Assembly: GCF_004912145.1 (NCBI RefSeq)
Contig: NZ_STGT01000002.1
Span: 744,001 to 808,000, forward strand
Source of the DNA: Peteryoungia rhizophila
GTDB lineage: Bacteria > Pseudomonadota > Alphaproteobacteria > Rhizobiales > Rhizobiaceae
Direction of reading: 5' to 3'
Length of the DNA stretch: 64,000 nucleotides
Shown here: one piece after another, positions 35,147-45,204 of the stretch
Layout of the letters: every line of letters begins with the position of its first letter
Numbering within the stretch: the first letter of the stretch is position 1
Position numbers and translations under genes: made by a program
Notes under the pieces: generated by a model
Databases searched by the model: none
The model's input: the letters and a program-made list of their open reading frames with translations, nothing else
What the model was told of the DNA's origin: nothing

Positions 35147-36610
35147 TTGTTTTCTTTCGACAACAGCTATGCCCGCCTGCCGCAGACCTTCCATCGGCCG
35201 GCGAGACCCGCCGCCGCTCGCGCGCCCGTGCTCATCCGCTTCAATCAGACACTCGCCCAGGAGCTCGGGCTCGAAGTGGAGGGCGCAAGCGACGCGCGCT
35301 TGGCGCAGGTGTTGTCGGGCCAGGTGATCCCTGTCGGCGCCGAACCACTCGCCCAGGCCTATGCCGGCCACCAGTTCGGGCAATTCAATCCGCAGCTCGG
35401 TGATGGGCGCGCGCTTCTGCTCGGCGAAGTCATCGACCGTGAGGGCAGGCGCCGCGACATCCAGCTCAAGGGCTCTGGCCCGACCGCCTTCTCGCGCAAT
35501 GGCGACGGGATGGCGGCTCTCGGCCCGGTGCTTCGTGAATACATCGTGTCGGAAGCCTTTGCAGCGCTCGGCGTGCCCGCAACTCGTGCGCTGGCTGCTG
35601 TCGCCACCGGCGAACAGGTGGTGCGCGAGACGATGCTGCCGGGCGCCGTCCTCACCCGCATCGCGGCCAGCCACATCCGTGTCGGCACCTTCCAGTTCTT
35701 TGCCGCACAAGGTGACGAAGACGCCGTGCAGACGCTTGCCGATCATGTCATCGACCGGCACTATCCGGCGGCACGCGAGGCGGAGAACCCCTATCTCGCG
35801 ATGCTGACCCTGGTTGCAGAACGCCAGGCAAGGCTCATTGCCCGATGGCTGTCGATCGGTTTCATCCATGGCGTGATGAACACTGACAACATGGCGATCT
35901 CGGGCGAAACCATCGATTTTGGCCCATGCGCCTTCCTCGACGAATATGACCCGCGCAAGGTCTTCTCCTCGATCGACCAGCGCGGCCGCTATGCCTATGC
36001 AAACCAGCCCGGCATTGGCCAGTGGAACATTGCGCGGCTCGCCGAATGCCTGCTCCCGCTGCTCGACGCGGACGAAGAAAAGGCACTCGAGGCGGCGAAC
36101 GGCGTGCTCAAGGCGTTCGGCGATGTCTTCCAAGACGCCTGGCTGATGCAGTTCAAGGCAAAGCTCGGCGTGGCAGGCGAGGAGGAGGACGATCGCCAGC
36201 TGGTCAGCGACTTCCTTGAACTGATGCATCAGGGCGAGGCGGATTTCACGCTTACCTTCCGCAGCCTCTCCAAGCTGGCGGGCGGCGCTGCCGTCGAGAC
36301 ATTGACCGATCTGTTCACGGTGTCACCACCCGGTCTGGCCGATTGGCTCACCCGCTGGCACGCCCGGATCGACGACGACCGGACGCCTGCCGAGCGTCAG
36401 GCACAGATGGAGGCCGTCAATCCGGCGCTCATTGCCCGCAACCACCGGATCGAGGAGGCGATCGCCGCAGCAATCTACGGCGATTTCTCCTTCTTCCACC
36501 GGCTGGTCGAGGCGCTAGCAACCCCTTACGCCGAGGAGCCCGACACCGCCGATTTGCGCGTGCCGCCGACGCCGGATCAGCGGGTAGCGCGGACGTTTTG
36601 CGGGACGTGA
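35147..36610 (+). CDS. selO: Protein adenylyltransferase SelO (YdiU/UPF0061 family)
   Basis: 487 residues, the typical length. A pseudokinase-fold enzyme that transfers AMP to protein hydroxyls. Family blocks are visible: FDNSYARLP at the N-terminus, QLKGSGPTAFSRNGDG, YIVSEAFAALGVPATRALA, and the metal/catalytic segment HGVMNTDNMAISGETIDFGP. The start is a TTG at 35147 with AGGGAG seven bases before it; the first residues (FSFDNSYARLP) match the family start and no ATG fits. Confidence 0.93.
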   Translation: MFSFDNSYARLPQTFHRPARPAAARAPVLIRFNQTLAQELGLEVEGASDARLAQVLSGQVIPVGAEPLAQAYAGHQFGQFNPQLGDGRALLLGEVIDREGRRRDIQLKGSGPTAFSRNGDGMAALGPVLREYIVSEAFAALGVPATRALAAVATGEQVVRETMLPGAVLTRIAASHIRVGTFQFFAAQGDEDAVQTLADHVIDRHYPAAREAENPYLAMLTLVAERQARLIARWLSIGFIHGVMNTDNMAISGETIDFGPCAFLDEYDPRKVFSSIDQRGRYAYANQPGIGQWNIARLAECLLPLLDADEEKALEAANGVLKAFGDVFQDAWLMQFKAKLGVAGEEEDDRQLVSDFLELMHQGEADFTLTFRSLSKLAGGAAVETLTDLFTVSPPGLADWLTRWHARIDDDRTPAERQAQMEAVNPALIARNHRIEEAIAAAIYGDFSFFHRLVEALATPYAEEPDTADLRVPPTPDQRVARTFCGT

Positions 36611-36631
36611 ACGGAAGCGGAGCGTTGCGCG

Positions 36632-37519
36632 TCAGTCGCGGCGCATCGCCCTGATATCCTCCAGCAATCCGGGGCCTGCCGGCTTCCAGCCAAGCCTGTC
36701 CTGCGTGAGGGATGACGATGCCGGCATGTCGAATGTGGCAAAGGCTGCCATCGGTCCCAGATGTTTTTCGGCGTCGTCTGCCGTCACACCCTGCACCGGA
36801 AGGCCGAAGCTGTCTCCGATCGCCTCGGCGATGGCGCGCAGGCTGACCCCTTCCTCGTCGACGGCGTGATAGCGCGCGCCACGTTCCGCCCTGTCGATCG
36901 CCAAGCGAAACAGCCGGGCGGCATCACTCAGATGGCAGGCCGACCACCGCACTTGTCCATGCCCGACATAGGTCGCGTACCCGCTGCCACGCGCGATATC
37001 GACGAGGTAGCTCACCAGACCCTGTCGCCGCCTGTCATGGATCTGCGACAGGCGCACGGTCGACAGGTTCACACCTTTCTGCAGCGGTTCCTGGCCTGCC
37101 CGTTCGGAGGCGATGCGCGGGTTTTTGTGGCCGAGGTCGAGCACGTCCTCGCGTGACAGTTCGCCCGGGCCAGCAATGCCCATGCCGATGCCCGAGGTGA
37201 TGAGCATGGGGCGATCCGAACCGGCGAGCGCCTTGCCAAGCGCTGCAATCGCTGCGGCATCCTTGCGGCAATTGTCCTGGTAGTTCGAGAAATCATGGTC
37301 GAAGGCGAGGTGGATTACCGCATCAGCCCGTTCGGCGCCGCGGGTGAGGCTGGCCATGTCCTCCAGTGTACCTTCATGGGCGGTGGCGCCTGCGTTCCAG
37401 AGCTTCTCGGCGCCTTCAGCAGAGCGTGTCAGGCCGACAACCTGATGGCCGGCGGCGAGCAATTCCGGAATGAGGGCAGAGCCGATGAAACCCGTGGCCC
37501 CGGTGACGAAGATTTGCAT
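36632..37519 (-). CDS. NAD(P)-dependent epimerase/SDR family oxidoreductase
   Basis: 295 residues. An extended SDR with the cofactor motif VTGATGFIGSALIPELL at the N-terminus and DAVIHLAFDHDFSNY following; the usual YxxxK is replaced by a looser arrangement (ASERAGQEPL), as in the atypical subgroups. It is divergent from the HTH regulator at 37625, a frequent pairing, and is probably its target. AAGGATACAGGC precedes the ATG. Substrate unknown. Confidence 0.85.
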   Translation of the reverse strand: MQIFVTGATGFIGSALIPELLAAGHQVVGLTRSAEGAEKLWNAGATAHEGTLEDMASLTRGAERADAVIHLAFDHDFSNYQDNCRKDAAAIAALGKALAGSDRPMLITSGIGMGIAGPGELSREDVLDLGHKNPRIASERAGQEPLQKGVNLSTVRLSQIHDRRRQGLVSYLVDIARGSGYATYVGHGQVRWSACHLSDAARLFRLAIDRAERGARYHAVDEEGVSLRAIAEAIGDSFGLPVQGVTADDAEKHLGPMAAFATFDMPASSSLTQDRLGWKPAGPGLLEDIRAMRRD

Positions 37520-37571
37520 GCCTGTATCCTTTTCGTTGAGCGGGGCAAGACATGGCAGATCTGTTATCCTG

Positions 37572-37600
37572 TTAAAGTAGTGACCTTATCATGGTATAAT
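37572..37600 (+). promoter_or_regulatory. Promoter of the MmyB-like regulator gene
   Basis: Perfect -10 TATAAT (37595-37600) with a weak -35 TTAAAG (37572-37577) at 17-base spacing; AGGA at 37614 serves the ATG at 37625. The 105-base divergent spacer also holds AT-rich sequence that must contain the epimerase promoter. Confidence 0.6.
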
Positions 37601-37624
37601 TTCTCCCAGCCTCAGGATTGACCG

Positions 37625-38440
37625 ATGGCCGCGTCGACACTCGCAATCTTCCTCCGCGACCGTCGGACACGGCTGGATCCGGCAACCTTCGGCTTGTCCG
37701 GACGTCGCCGCACGCCCGGCCTTCGGCGCGAAGAGGTGGCGCAGCGCGCCAATATCAGCCCGACCTGGTATACCTGGCTCGAACAGGGGCGCGGCGGCGC
37801 GCCCTCGGCCGATGTGCTCAACCGGATCGCCCGGGCCATGCTTTTGACAGAGGCGGAACGCGAGCACCTGTTCATGCTGGGGCTGGGGCGGCCGCCCGAG
37901 GCGCGCTACACTTCGGTTGATGGCGTCAGTCCGCGCCTTCAACGGTTCCTCGACAGACTGGACACCTGTCCTGCGATCGTGAAGACTGTCACCTGGGATG
38001 TCGTTGCGTGGAACTGCGCCGCCACGATTGTGCTGTCAGACTATGGAAAACTGCCGCCGGGCGAGCGCAACATGCTGCGATACCTGTTTCGCAATCCCGA
38101 GCTTCGCGCCAAGCAGCACGACTGGGAGGCCATCGCCCGCTTTTCCATCGCGGCCTTCCGTGCCGATGCCGCGCGGGCCGGAGCCGTCTCGCAGATCGGC
38201 GAACTCGTGGAGGAATTGTCCGAGGCGAGCGCCGATTTTCGCCGGATCTGGGCCGAGAACGAAATCAGCGCACCGGGGGAAGGGGCCAAGCGCCTCGCCC
38301 ATCCGCTTCTCGGCACGATCGATCTCGAATATTCCGCCTTCGCCGTCGATGGCCGGGTCGATCTGAACCTGATGGTCTATACGCCCGTCGATCCAGATGT
38401 GGCGGAAAGGATCCGGGAGCTGGTGCAGGATCGGCGCTAG
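37625..38440 (+). CDS. HTH transcriptional regulator with MmyB-like ligand domain
   Basis: 271 residues. An N-terminal XRE-type helix-turn-helix (FLRDRRTRLDPATFGLSGRR ... RREEVAQRANISPTWYTWLEQGRG, about 1-90) and a C-terminal MmyB-like PAS-fold domain (about 105-265) with WDVVAWN and AHPLLGTIDLEYSAF. Such proteins typically repress a neighbouring divergent oxidoreductase; here the epimerase/SDR at 36632-37519. Confidence 0.9.
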   Translation: MAASTLAIFLRDRRTRLDPATFGLSGRRRTPGLRREEVAQRANISPTWYTWLEQGRGGAPSADVLNRIARAMLLTEAEREHLFMLGLGRPPEARYTSVDGVSPRLQRFLDRLDTCPAIVKTVTWDVVAWNCAATIVLSDYGKLPPGERNMLRYLFRNPELRAKQHDWEAIARFSIAAFRADAARAGAVSQIGELVEELSEASADFRRIWAENEISAPGEGAKRLAHPLLGTIDLEYSAFAVDGRVDLNLMVYTPVDPDVAERIRELVQDRR

Positions 38441-38603
38441 ACCTTGCTGGGCGAAGGGGGCGGTCGCGCAGGAATTGCATAACCTCTCGTCGCGAAATTG
38501 TCCCATTGGCGGCGTCGAATGCTAGAAGACTATTCTGCATTTCCATTCTTTGAGTCTCCCGGCGTCCCTCGCCGTGGCGGCTGTCCTTTTCAGAGACATT
38601 TTC

Positions 38604-40436
38604 ATGCTGCGCTATTTCGAGACCATCATCGTTCCCACCGCCCGCGAAACGCCGGGCGATCCCCCGGAAGGCCTCCTGAACTTCTACTGGTTCTTCATCC
38701 GCCAGGCGAAGGGGCTGTTCATTGCGCTTCTTGTCGCGAGCTTGCTCGTCGCGATTGCCGATGCGGCGATCCCTGTCCTGATGGGGCGCCTCGTCGAGGT
38801 GCTGACCACAACGCCCAAGGAAGAGGTCTTTGCCGAAGCCTCCGGCCTGATCTTCGGGTTGATCGTTCTGGTCCTCGTCATCCGCCCGCTCGTCACCACG
38901 CTGCAGGGCCTCGTGCTCAACCAGTCGATTGCGCCCGGGGTCACCAATATGGTGCGCTGGCAGAGCCACTGGCATGTCATCCGCCAGAACATCTCCTTCT
39001 TTCAGAATGATTTCGCCGGCCGCATCGGTTCACGCATTCTCGAAATCGGCCATACGCTCAGAAGCTCCGTCGTCTCGATCATCTCGGTCGTCTGGTATCT
39101 CGCGGCGCTTGGCGTCATCACATCAGCCTTTCTCGCGGCTGCCAGCTGGTGGCTGGTGCTGCCGGTGGCGCTATGGACGCTCGCCTATATCGGCTTCCTC
39201 ATCCTGATCGTGCCGCAGATCCGCCGCGGCTCCAAGGCGATCGCCTATGCGCGATCAGAAATGGTCGGCCGCATCGTCGACAGCTATACCAACATCATGA
39301 CGGTCAAGCTCTTCGCCCGGCCAGAGGAGGAGGATGCCTTCGTGCGCGAAAGCGTCGACAAGCATACCGGCCGGATGATCACCCAGCATCGCTGGCTGTC
39401 GCTCTTCTCCATCGGCCTCGCCATCCTCTCTGGCCTCTTGATCGCCGGCACCACCTGGGTCGCCGTCCGGCTCTGGGTCGATGGCGCCATCGGCATCGAT
39501 GTGGTCGCCATGGTCCTGCCGATGACGCTGCAGATATCGGGTACGTCGGCGCGCGTGGCGCAGGAAATCACCCAGATCTCCGACCAGGTCGGCACGGTGC
39601 ACGAGGCGATGGAGACGATCGCCAAGCCGATCGGCCTTACCGACACGCCCGCCGCCCGGCCGCTCGTGGTCACCGAGGGAGCCATCCGGTTCGACAACGT
39701 CTCGTTCCACTACGGCCGCAAGGGTGGGATCATCGAAAACCTCTCGCTCGACATCAGACCCGGTGAGCGCATCGGCCTGGTCGGCCGCTCGGGTGCGGGT
39801 AAATCGACGCTGATGAACCTGCTCCTGCGCTTCTACGATATCGAATCCGGCCGTATCACCATCGACGGCCAGGACGTGGCGCATACGACGCAGGCGAGCA
39901 TCCGCCAGCATATTTCGGTCGTGACGCAGGACACCTCGCTTTTGCATCGCTCCATCCACGACAACATCGCCTATGGCCGGCGATCTGCCTCCCGCGCCGA
40001 AGTGATCGAGGCGGCACGCCAGGCGCATGCGGTCGAGTTCATCGAGCAGCTCTCCGACTGGAACAACCGTACCGGCTTTGATGCCCATGTCGGCGAGCGC
40101 GGCGTCAAACTCTCCGGCGGCCAGCGCCAGCGCATCGCAATCGCCCGCGTCATCCTGAAGAACGCGCCGATCCTGATCCTTGACGAGGCGACCTCGGCAC
40201 TCGATTCGGAAGTCGAGCAAGCGATCCAGACCAGCCTCGAAGGCCTGATGCAGGACCGCACGGTGATCGCGATTGCCCACCGCCTGTCGACGATCGCCGC
40301 CATGGACCGGCTGGTCATCCTCGACAAGGGCCGCATCGTCGAGCAGGGCACGCATGCCGAGTTGTTGGCACTCGGTGGCCATTATGCCGGCCTCTGGGCG
40401 CGGCAATCGGGCGGGTTCCTCGAAGCCGAGGGCTGA
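38604..40436 (+). CDS. ABC exporter, fused permease and ATPase
   Basis: 610 residues. Six-helix type IV exporter membrane domain (about 30-330) followed by the ATPase: Walker A GRSGAGKST, signature VKLSGGQRQR, Walker B ILILDEATSALDSE, and H-loop IAHRLST. It acts as a homodimer or heterodimer exporting lipid, peptide or drug; no partner half-transporter lies alongside. The ATG at 38604 is chosen as the family start (MLRYFETIIVP); a longer frame begins at 38550. A terminator follows at 40468. Confidence 0.9.
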   Translation: MLRYFETIIVPTARETPGDPPEGLLNFYWFFIRQAKGLFIALLVASLLVAIADAAIPVLMGRLVEVLTTTPKEEVFAEASGLIFGLIVLVLVIRPLVTTLQGLVLNQSIAPGVTNMVRWQSHWHVIRQNISFFQNDFAGRIGSRILEIGHTLRSSVVSIISVVWYLAALGVITSAFLAAASWWLVLPVALWTLAYIGFLILIVPQIRRGSKAIAYARSEMVGRIVDSYTNIMTVKLFARPEEEDAFVRESVDKHTGRMITQHRWLSLFSIGLAILSGLLIAGTTWVAVRLWVDGAIGIDVVAMVLPMTLQISGTSARVAQEITQISDQVGTVHEAMETIAKPIGLTDTPAARPLVVTEGAIRFDNVSFHYGRKGGIIENLSLDIRPGERIGLVGRSGAGKSTLMNLLLRFYDIESGRITIDGQDVAHTTQASIRQHISVVTQDTSLLHRSIHDNIAYGRRSASRAEVIEAARQAHAVEFIEQLSDWNNRTGFDAHVGERGVKLSGGQRQRIAIARVILKNAPILILDEATSALDSEVEQAIQTSLEGLMQDRTVIAIAHRLSTIAAMDRLVILDKGRIVEQGTHAELLALGGHYAGLWARQSGGFLEAEG

Positions 40437-40467
40437 CGCCGACGCTTGCCGTCACGCTCCCGAGCAT

Positions 40468-40498
40468 CAAAAAAGGCGCCCCTTGCGAGGCGCCTTTT
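40468..40498. terminator. Bidirectional terminator between the ABC exporter and the DUF992 gene
   Basis: AAAAGGCGCC (40471-40480) / GGCGCCTTTT (40489-40498), with A-run and T-run on the two flanks, between convergent genes. Confidence 0.85.
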
Positions 40499-40521
40499 CT
40501 GTATCCTATTCTTGCTGCCGA

Positions 40522-41052
40522 TCAGATCGACGGCTGCAAGGTCATCGAGGTGCCGGTCGCGGCGATGTTGAGGCCGATCTGGCCGGACACGCTCACAGGC
40601 TGCAGGTGGATCGAACCTGACGTACCACCGAAGAGCACATTGGCGCCGATGCCGGCACCGATGGTCGCTTCCGCCGTCGCGCCGCCATAAAGGCCGCCGA
40701 GCGAGCCCTTATGGTAACCGGCGGTCGGGGCGAATACGGCCCAGATCACGCGGCTGCGGGTGGTGAAGCCGATGTCGACGCCAAGTTTCTTGATCGAACC
40801 GGAATAGGTGTCGAGCGGTTCGCCGTCGATGACCGACGTGAAGGCGCAATCCGCCGTCTTGGCAGAACCGAGCACGTAACCCACGCCACCACCGATCTGG
40901 CAGTCGAGGTAACCGATGCGGACGCCACCGACGCGGTCGCTCTCGATGGCGATGGGAGCAGGGGCAGCACCGGTCATGTCGGCGGCGGCGGTGATGCCGG
41001 CCGAGGTGAGGACGGGCAGGGCGGCAAGGCTCAGGGTGAGCAGTTTCTTCAT
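40522..41052 (-). CDS. DUF992 domain-containing exported protein
   Basis: 176 residues with a signal peptide (1-25, ending AAA). The mature part RIGYLDCQIGGGVGYVLGSA and SIKKLGVDIGFTTRSRVIWAV is the DUF992 signature, a family of small proteins widespread in Rhizobiales; two Cys could form a disulfide. AAGGAG precedes the ATG at 41052. Function unknown; exported location inferred from the signal peptide. Confidence 0.88.
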   Translation of the reverse strand: MKKLLTLSLAALPVLTSAGITAAADMTGAAPAPIAIESDRVGGVRIGYLDCQIGGGVGYVLGSAKTADCAFTSVIDGEPLDTYSGSIKKLGVDIGFTTRSRVIWAVFAPTAGYHKGSLGGLYGGATAEATIGAGIGANVLFGGTSGSIHLQPVSVSGQIGLNIAATGTSMTLQPSI

Positions 41053-41299
41053 GGCAATTCTCCTTCCATGTTCGGCTGCCCGCGGGGAGGGGTGGCCGTT
41101 TTCGGCTTCTCGGGCAGCGTGGAACAACGCCTAGCGGCAAAGATTGATCCAACTGAGGCTGAAGATAGGCGGCAAGGTGGCGATCCACCGGCTAATCGAC
41201 CTATCGGGGCCGCTTGCTGCATCGGCGCCCCGACCCGGCTTCCCGGAACAAATGTCACCGCTGGCGCTTGTCTCGGACACCCCTGACGGAGATCATTTC

Positions 41300-41737
41300 A
41301 TGAGCCTTACATTGCCCGAACTCGCCAAGAAGATGCAGAAGATCGATTTCTGCATGATGCTGACGAAATCCGAATTCGGCGCCATCGCCAGCCGCCCGAT
41401 GAGCAATAATGGCGAGGTCGATTACGACGGCGACAGCTATTTCTTCTCCTATACCGATACGCGCAAGGTCCGCGAACTGACCGCTGACCCGACCGTGTCG
41501 CTCAGCTTCACCGCGCCGCCGAGCCTGCTCGGCAAGCCCGGTATCTTCGTGTCGGTGGAGGGGCGCTCCAGCCTGATCGCCGACAAGGCGGTGTTCCAGG
41601 CGCATTGGACGTCCGGTCTCGATCGCTGGTTTCCAGAGGGAATCGACACGCCCGGTGTCGTTCTGATCAAGGTGCATGCCGACACCATCCAGTATTGGGA
41701 CGGCGAGGATAACGGCGTGATCCGCGTCAACCCCTGA
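41300..41737 (+). CDS. Pyridoxamine 5'-phosphate oxidase-like (general stress) protein
   Basis: 145 residues. Begins LAKKMQKIDFCMMLTKSEFG and continues SRPMSNNGEVDYDGDSYFFS, matching the 'general stress protein 26' / pyridox_oxase_2 subgroup, which binds FMN or related flavin. It ends with HADTIQYWDGE, usual for this group. GGAG precedes the ATG at 41300; longer frames are rejected. Redox role unknown. Confidence 0.82.
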   Translation: MSLTLPELAKKMQKIDFCMMLTKSEFGAIASRPMSNNGEVDYDGDSYFFSYTDTRKVRELTADPTVSLSFTAPPSLLGKPGIFVSVEGRSSLIADKAVFQAHWTSGLDRWFPEGIDTPGVVLIKVHADTIQYWDGEDNGVIRVNP

Positions 41738-41961
41738 ACCAGCCGGTTGTCGCATAAAGGGCGTCGGGCAAGACCGGCGCCCTTTCTCGTTCCGGCTGCG
41801 ACATCCCTATAGGCCCTCCCGCCGCGATCGGGCCGATTGGAGCGTGGACAAGTGGTCGTGGGTCTCTTGCAGAATGTCGCAGACAGGCTGCAAATGCCCC
41901 GCCCGGGCTTTTAAGATCGGCGCCACATCATTCACTCCCAGACATCAGGGTTCACAAGGCT

Positions 41962-44523
41962 ATGGCAGAGTTTCCGACCAAGGCGAAAGTCGTCATCATC
42001 GGTCTAGGCGGCATCGTCGGCGCGTCGATCGCGCATCATCTCATCGAGCGCGGCTGGGACGATATCGTCGGCATCGACAAGTCGGGCATTCCGACCGACA
42101 TCGGCTCCACGGCGCACGCCTCGGACTTCTGCTACACCACGAGCCACGACTATCTCTCGGTCTGGACCACGCAGTATTCCATCGATTTCTTCGAGAAGAT
42201 GGGCCACTACGCCCGCATCGGCGGTCTCGAAGTCGCCCGCACCGGCGACGACACCTGGATGGAAGAGATCAAGCGCAAGCTCTCCTCCGCCAAGGCCTTC
42301 GGCACCCGCGCCCATTACGTCTCGCCGGCCGAAATCAAGAAGCTCTTCCCGCTGATCGAGGAAGATCAGGTGATGGGCGGCATGTTCGATCCGGATGCCG
42401 GCCTCGTCATTCCGCGCTCCCAGACCGTTGCCGGCAAGCTCGTCGATGCCGCTGAAAAGTCCGGCAAGCTGCAGATGTTCGGCAATACGCCGGCCCAGTC
42501 ACTGATCGTCGAGGGTGGCCGCATCAAGGGCGTCGTCACCCATCGCGGCACCATCATGGCCGACCACGTCGTCGTCTGCGCCGGCCTCTGGGGCCGCCTG
42601 ATCGCCGAAATGGTCGGCGAAGACCTGCCCGTCATGCCGGTTGACCACCCGCTGACCTTCTTCGGCCCCTATAACGAGTTCGAAGGCACCGGCAAGGATA
42701 TCGGCTATCCGCTTTTGCGCGACCAGGGCAACTCCGCCTACATGCGCGACACCGGCGACCCGAAGACGTCGGAAGGCGGCCAGATCGAATGGGGTTATTA
42801 CGAGCAGCACAATCCGCGCATGTGCCATCCGCGCGAACTGCTCGAAAAACACGAGGCACGCCTCTCGCCCTCGCAGCGCGACCTTGAGATGGAGCAGATC
42901 CTCGAGCCGCTCGAGCGTGCCATGGAGCTCACCCCGATCCTCGGTGAACTCGGCTATAACGAGAGCCATTCCTTCAACGGCCTTCTCCAGGTTTCCGCCG
43001 CCGGCGGCCCGGCCTGCGGCGAAAGCCAGAAGGTGCGCGGCCTCTGGTATTGCGTCGCCATCTGGGTCAAGGACGGCCCCGGCTATGGCAAGCTGATCGC
43101 CGACTGGATGACCGATGGTCGCACCGAGATCGACCACAACTCGATCGACTACGCCCGCTTCTACCCGCACCAGCTGACCGAAGACTTCATCGCCGGCCGC
43201 TGCTTTGAGGCCGCCCAGAAGATCTACTTCCCCGCCGTTCACACCCGCGAACCCTATGCCAGCGCTCGCGGCGCCAAGCGTTCGCCGATGTATGAGCGCG
43301 AGGTCGAACTCGGCGGCCACTTCATGGAACTCGGTGGCTGGGAGCGTGCGCATGGCTATGCTGCCAACGAGCACCTCCTCGAAAAGTATGGCGATCGCGT
43401 GCCGGTCCGCGCCAATGAATGGGACAACCGCCACTTCTGGCGCGTCTCGAATGCCGAACATCTGGCGATGAGCGAGGATTGCGGCATCGTCAATCTCAGC
43501 CACTTCCACATGGTCGACATCGAAGGCCCTGACCATGTCGAGCTGCTCGAATGGCTCTGCGCTGCCAAGATCGGTGGCGACGCCAATATCGGCAAGGGCA
43601 TCTACACCCACTTCCTCGACGACGAGGGCATGGTGCGCGCCGACTTCACCGTCTTCCGCCTTGCCGACCGCTGCCGGCTGGTCAATGGCGCCGATGCCGG
43701 CCCGCGCGACTTCCATTACATGAAGCGCGTGGCCCAGGATCGCGGCCTCGATGTCACCATCACCGACGTTTCGGAAAAGTTCATCACCATCGGCATCTGG
43801 GGCCCGAATGCCCGCGAGAACCTGAAGAAGGTTGTTGCCGACCCCGCCGGTCTCGATGTCGAGAATTTCCCCTTTGCCGCAATCAAGCCCATCGAAATCG
43901 CCAGCAAAAACGTCACCGCCTTCCGCATTTCCTATGTCGGCGAGCAGGGCTGGGAACTGCACATGAAATACGAAGACGGCCTCACTGTGTGGGACGCCCT
44001 TCGTGCAACGGGTGTCATGGCCTTCGGCGTCGAGACCTATGCGAACTCCCGCCGCATGGAAAAGAGCCTGCGCCTGCAGAACGGCGATCTTCTGACCCAG
44101 TACAACCTGATCGAAGCCGATCTGGCGCGCCCGAAGGTCAAGGAAGCCGATTTCCGCGGCAAGGCCAAACATCTCGAATACAAGGCCCGTGACAAGCAGC
44201 CGGCCATGCTCTGCACGCTCGTGATGACCGACAATGTCGACAAGTCGGGTGTCGCCCGCTACCCCGTCGGCTCCATGCCGGTCATGGACCCCGCGACCGG
44301 CGAGGTGCTGATCGACACCCTTGGCCGGCGGTCCTACACGACGTCGGTGGCTTACGGCCCGACGATCGGCAAGAATATCGCGCTGGCCTATCTGCCGGCG
44401 GAGTATTGCGAGGTGGGGCGGAAGCTTGAGGTCGAGTATTTTGCCGAGACTTATCCGGTCGAGGTTGCGGCGGTGGGGTATAAGCCGCTGTATGATCCGG
44501 AGAATTTGAAGCCGCGCAGCTGA
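41962..44523 (+). CDS. FAD-dependent oxidoreductase with C-terminal GcvT domain (dimethylglycine/sarcosine dehydrogenase-like)
   Basis: 853 residues. N-terminal DAO-type FAD domain (1-400) with dinucleotide motif VIIGLGGIVGASIAHHL; C-terminal aminomethyltransferase (GcvT) domain (about 430-800) with YVGEQGWELHMKYE and TYANSRRMEKSLR. Enzymes of this layout oxidise N-methyl groups of dimethylglycine, sarcosine or related methylated amines and pass the one-carbon unit to tetrahydrofolate. The exact substrate is not decidable. With choXWV in the same window, a link to choline/betaine demethylation is plausible but the genes are far apart. Weak ribosome site (AAGG). Confidence 0.85.
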   Translation: MAEFPTKAKVVIIGLGGIVGASIAHHLIERGWDDIVGIDKSGIPTDIGSTAHASDFCYTTSHDYLSVWTTQYSIDFFEKMGHYARIGGLEVARTGDDTWMEEIKRKLSSAKAFGTRAHYVSPAEIKKLFPLIEEDQVMGGMFDPDAGLVIPRSQTVAGKLVDAAEKSGKLQMFGNTPAQSLIVEGGRIKGVVTHRGTIMADHVVVCAGLWGRLIAEMVGEDLPVMPVDHPLTFFGPYNEFEGTGKDIGYPLLRDQGNSAYMRDTGDPKTSEGGQIEWGYYEQHNPRMCHPRELLEKHEARLSPSQRDLEMEQILEPLERAMELTPILGELGYNESHSFNGLLQVSAAGGPACGESQKVRGLWYCVAIWVKDGPGYGKLIADWMTDGRTEIDHNSIDYARFYPHQLTEDFIAGRCFEAAQKIYFPAVHTREPYASARGAKRSPMYEREVELGGHFMELGGWERAHGYAANEHLLEKYGDRVPVRANEWDNRHFWRVSNAEHLAMSEDCGIVNLSHFHMVDIEGPDHVELLEWLCAAKIGGDANIGKGIYTHFLDDEGMVRADFTVFRLADRCRLVNGADAGPRDFHYMKRVAQDRGLDVTITDVSEKFITIGIWGPNARENLKKVVADPAGLDVENFPFAAIKPIEIASKNVTAFRISYVGEQGWELHMKYEDGLTVWDALRATGVMAFGVETYANSRRMEKSLRLQNGDLLTQYNLIEADLARPKVKEADFRGKAKHLEYKARDKQPAMLCTLVMTDNVDKSGVARYPVGSMPVMDPATGEVLIDTLGRRSYTTSVAYGPTIGKNIALAYLPAEYCEVGRKLEVEYFAETYPVEVAAVGYKPLYDPENLKPRS

Positions 44524-44552
44524 GGCAGGGCGGTTTACGCAGAGAAATATAG

Positions 44553-44583
44553 ACCCGTCGGTCGAAAGGCCGGCGGGTTTTTT
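44553..44583 (+). terminator. Terminator of the FAD/GcvT gene
   Basis: CCCGTCGG (44554-44561) / CCGGCGGG (44570-44577) with one G-T pair, followed by TTTTTT. Thirty bases after the stop. Confidence 0.88.
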
Positions 44584-44684
44584 GGTGCACAAGCCGGCTG
44601 CGTGTGACGGCTTGAAGTTTCAGCCGCAATCTGGACATTCTAATGTTGGTTGTGTTTACTCCCCATGTGGGGAGGGGATTTGCA

Positions 44685-45116
44685 ATGGGGTTGCTATCGT
44701 TTCTGTTTGGTTCACCGAAGAAGTTGACGCCTCAGAACTTCGTCATTTGGAAGGATGGCTCCTTCCCGATGGAGGTTGTTGGAGAGAGTAACTACCAAGA
44801 CGCCTTGCACAAGATTTGCGGAGGCTTCAGCCGCCAAGGCCACGATAAAGTGGTTCAGGCATGCCTGGAAATGGAGCCAACAAATCCGCACGACGCCAAC
44901 GCCGTCCGAATCACCATCTCCGGCCTAACAGTTGGATACCTGCCACGCGCTCAAGCCGAAAGGGTATCGTCGTTCATGCGTTCCAATGGATTCAATCCTT
45001 TGGTCTGCAACGCTCTGATCAATGGGGGATGGAGAACTAATCAGCACGATAGCGGATTTTTCGGTGTTCGACTGGGTGTCGCCAACCGAGGAGCAATTGA
45101 GGTCCGGCAGCGGTAA
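44685..45116 (+). CDS. HIRAN domain protein
   Basis: 143 residues. The C-terminal two thirds hold NPHDANAVRITISGLTVGYLPR, the core of the HIRAN domain, which binds 3'-OH single-stranded DNA ends in HLTF/Rad5 helicases and also occurs alone in bacteria. There is no nuclease or helicase part here. GGGGAGGGG precedes the ATG at 44685. Base composition is lower in GC than the neighbours, and it lies next to a toxin-antitoxin pair and palindromic repeats, so it is probably acquired DNA. Role unknown. Confidence 0.7.
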   Translation: MGLLSFLFGSPKKLTPQNFVIWKDGSFPMEVVGESNYQDALHKICGGFSRQGHDKVVQACLEMEPTNPHDANAVRITISGLTVGYLPRAQAERVSSFMRSNGFNPLVCNALINGGWRTNQHDSGFFGVRLGVANRGAIEVRQR

Positions 45117-45204
45117 TGGCCGACAACAGTTGGTGAGCATCTACGCTTGCAACGTCCAAGCATCTTCATTGAGATTGCAATTTTGTATTCCATAGGATAC
45201 ATTT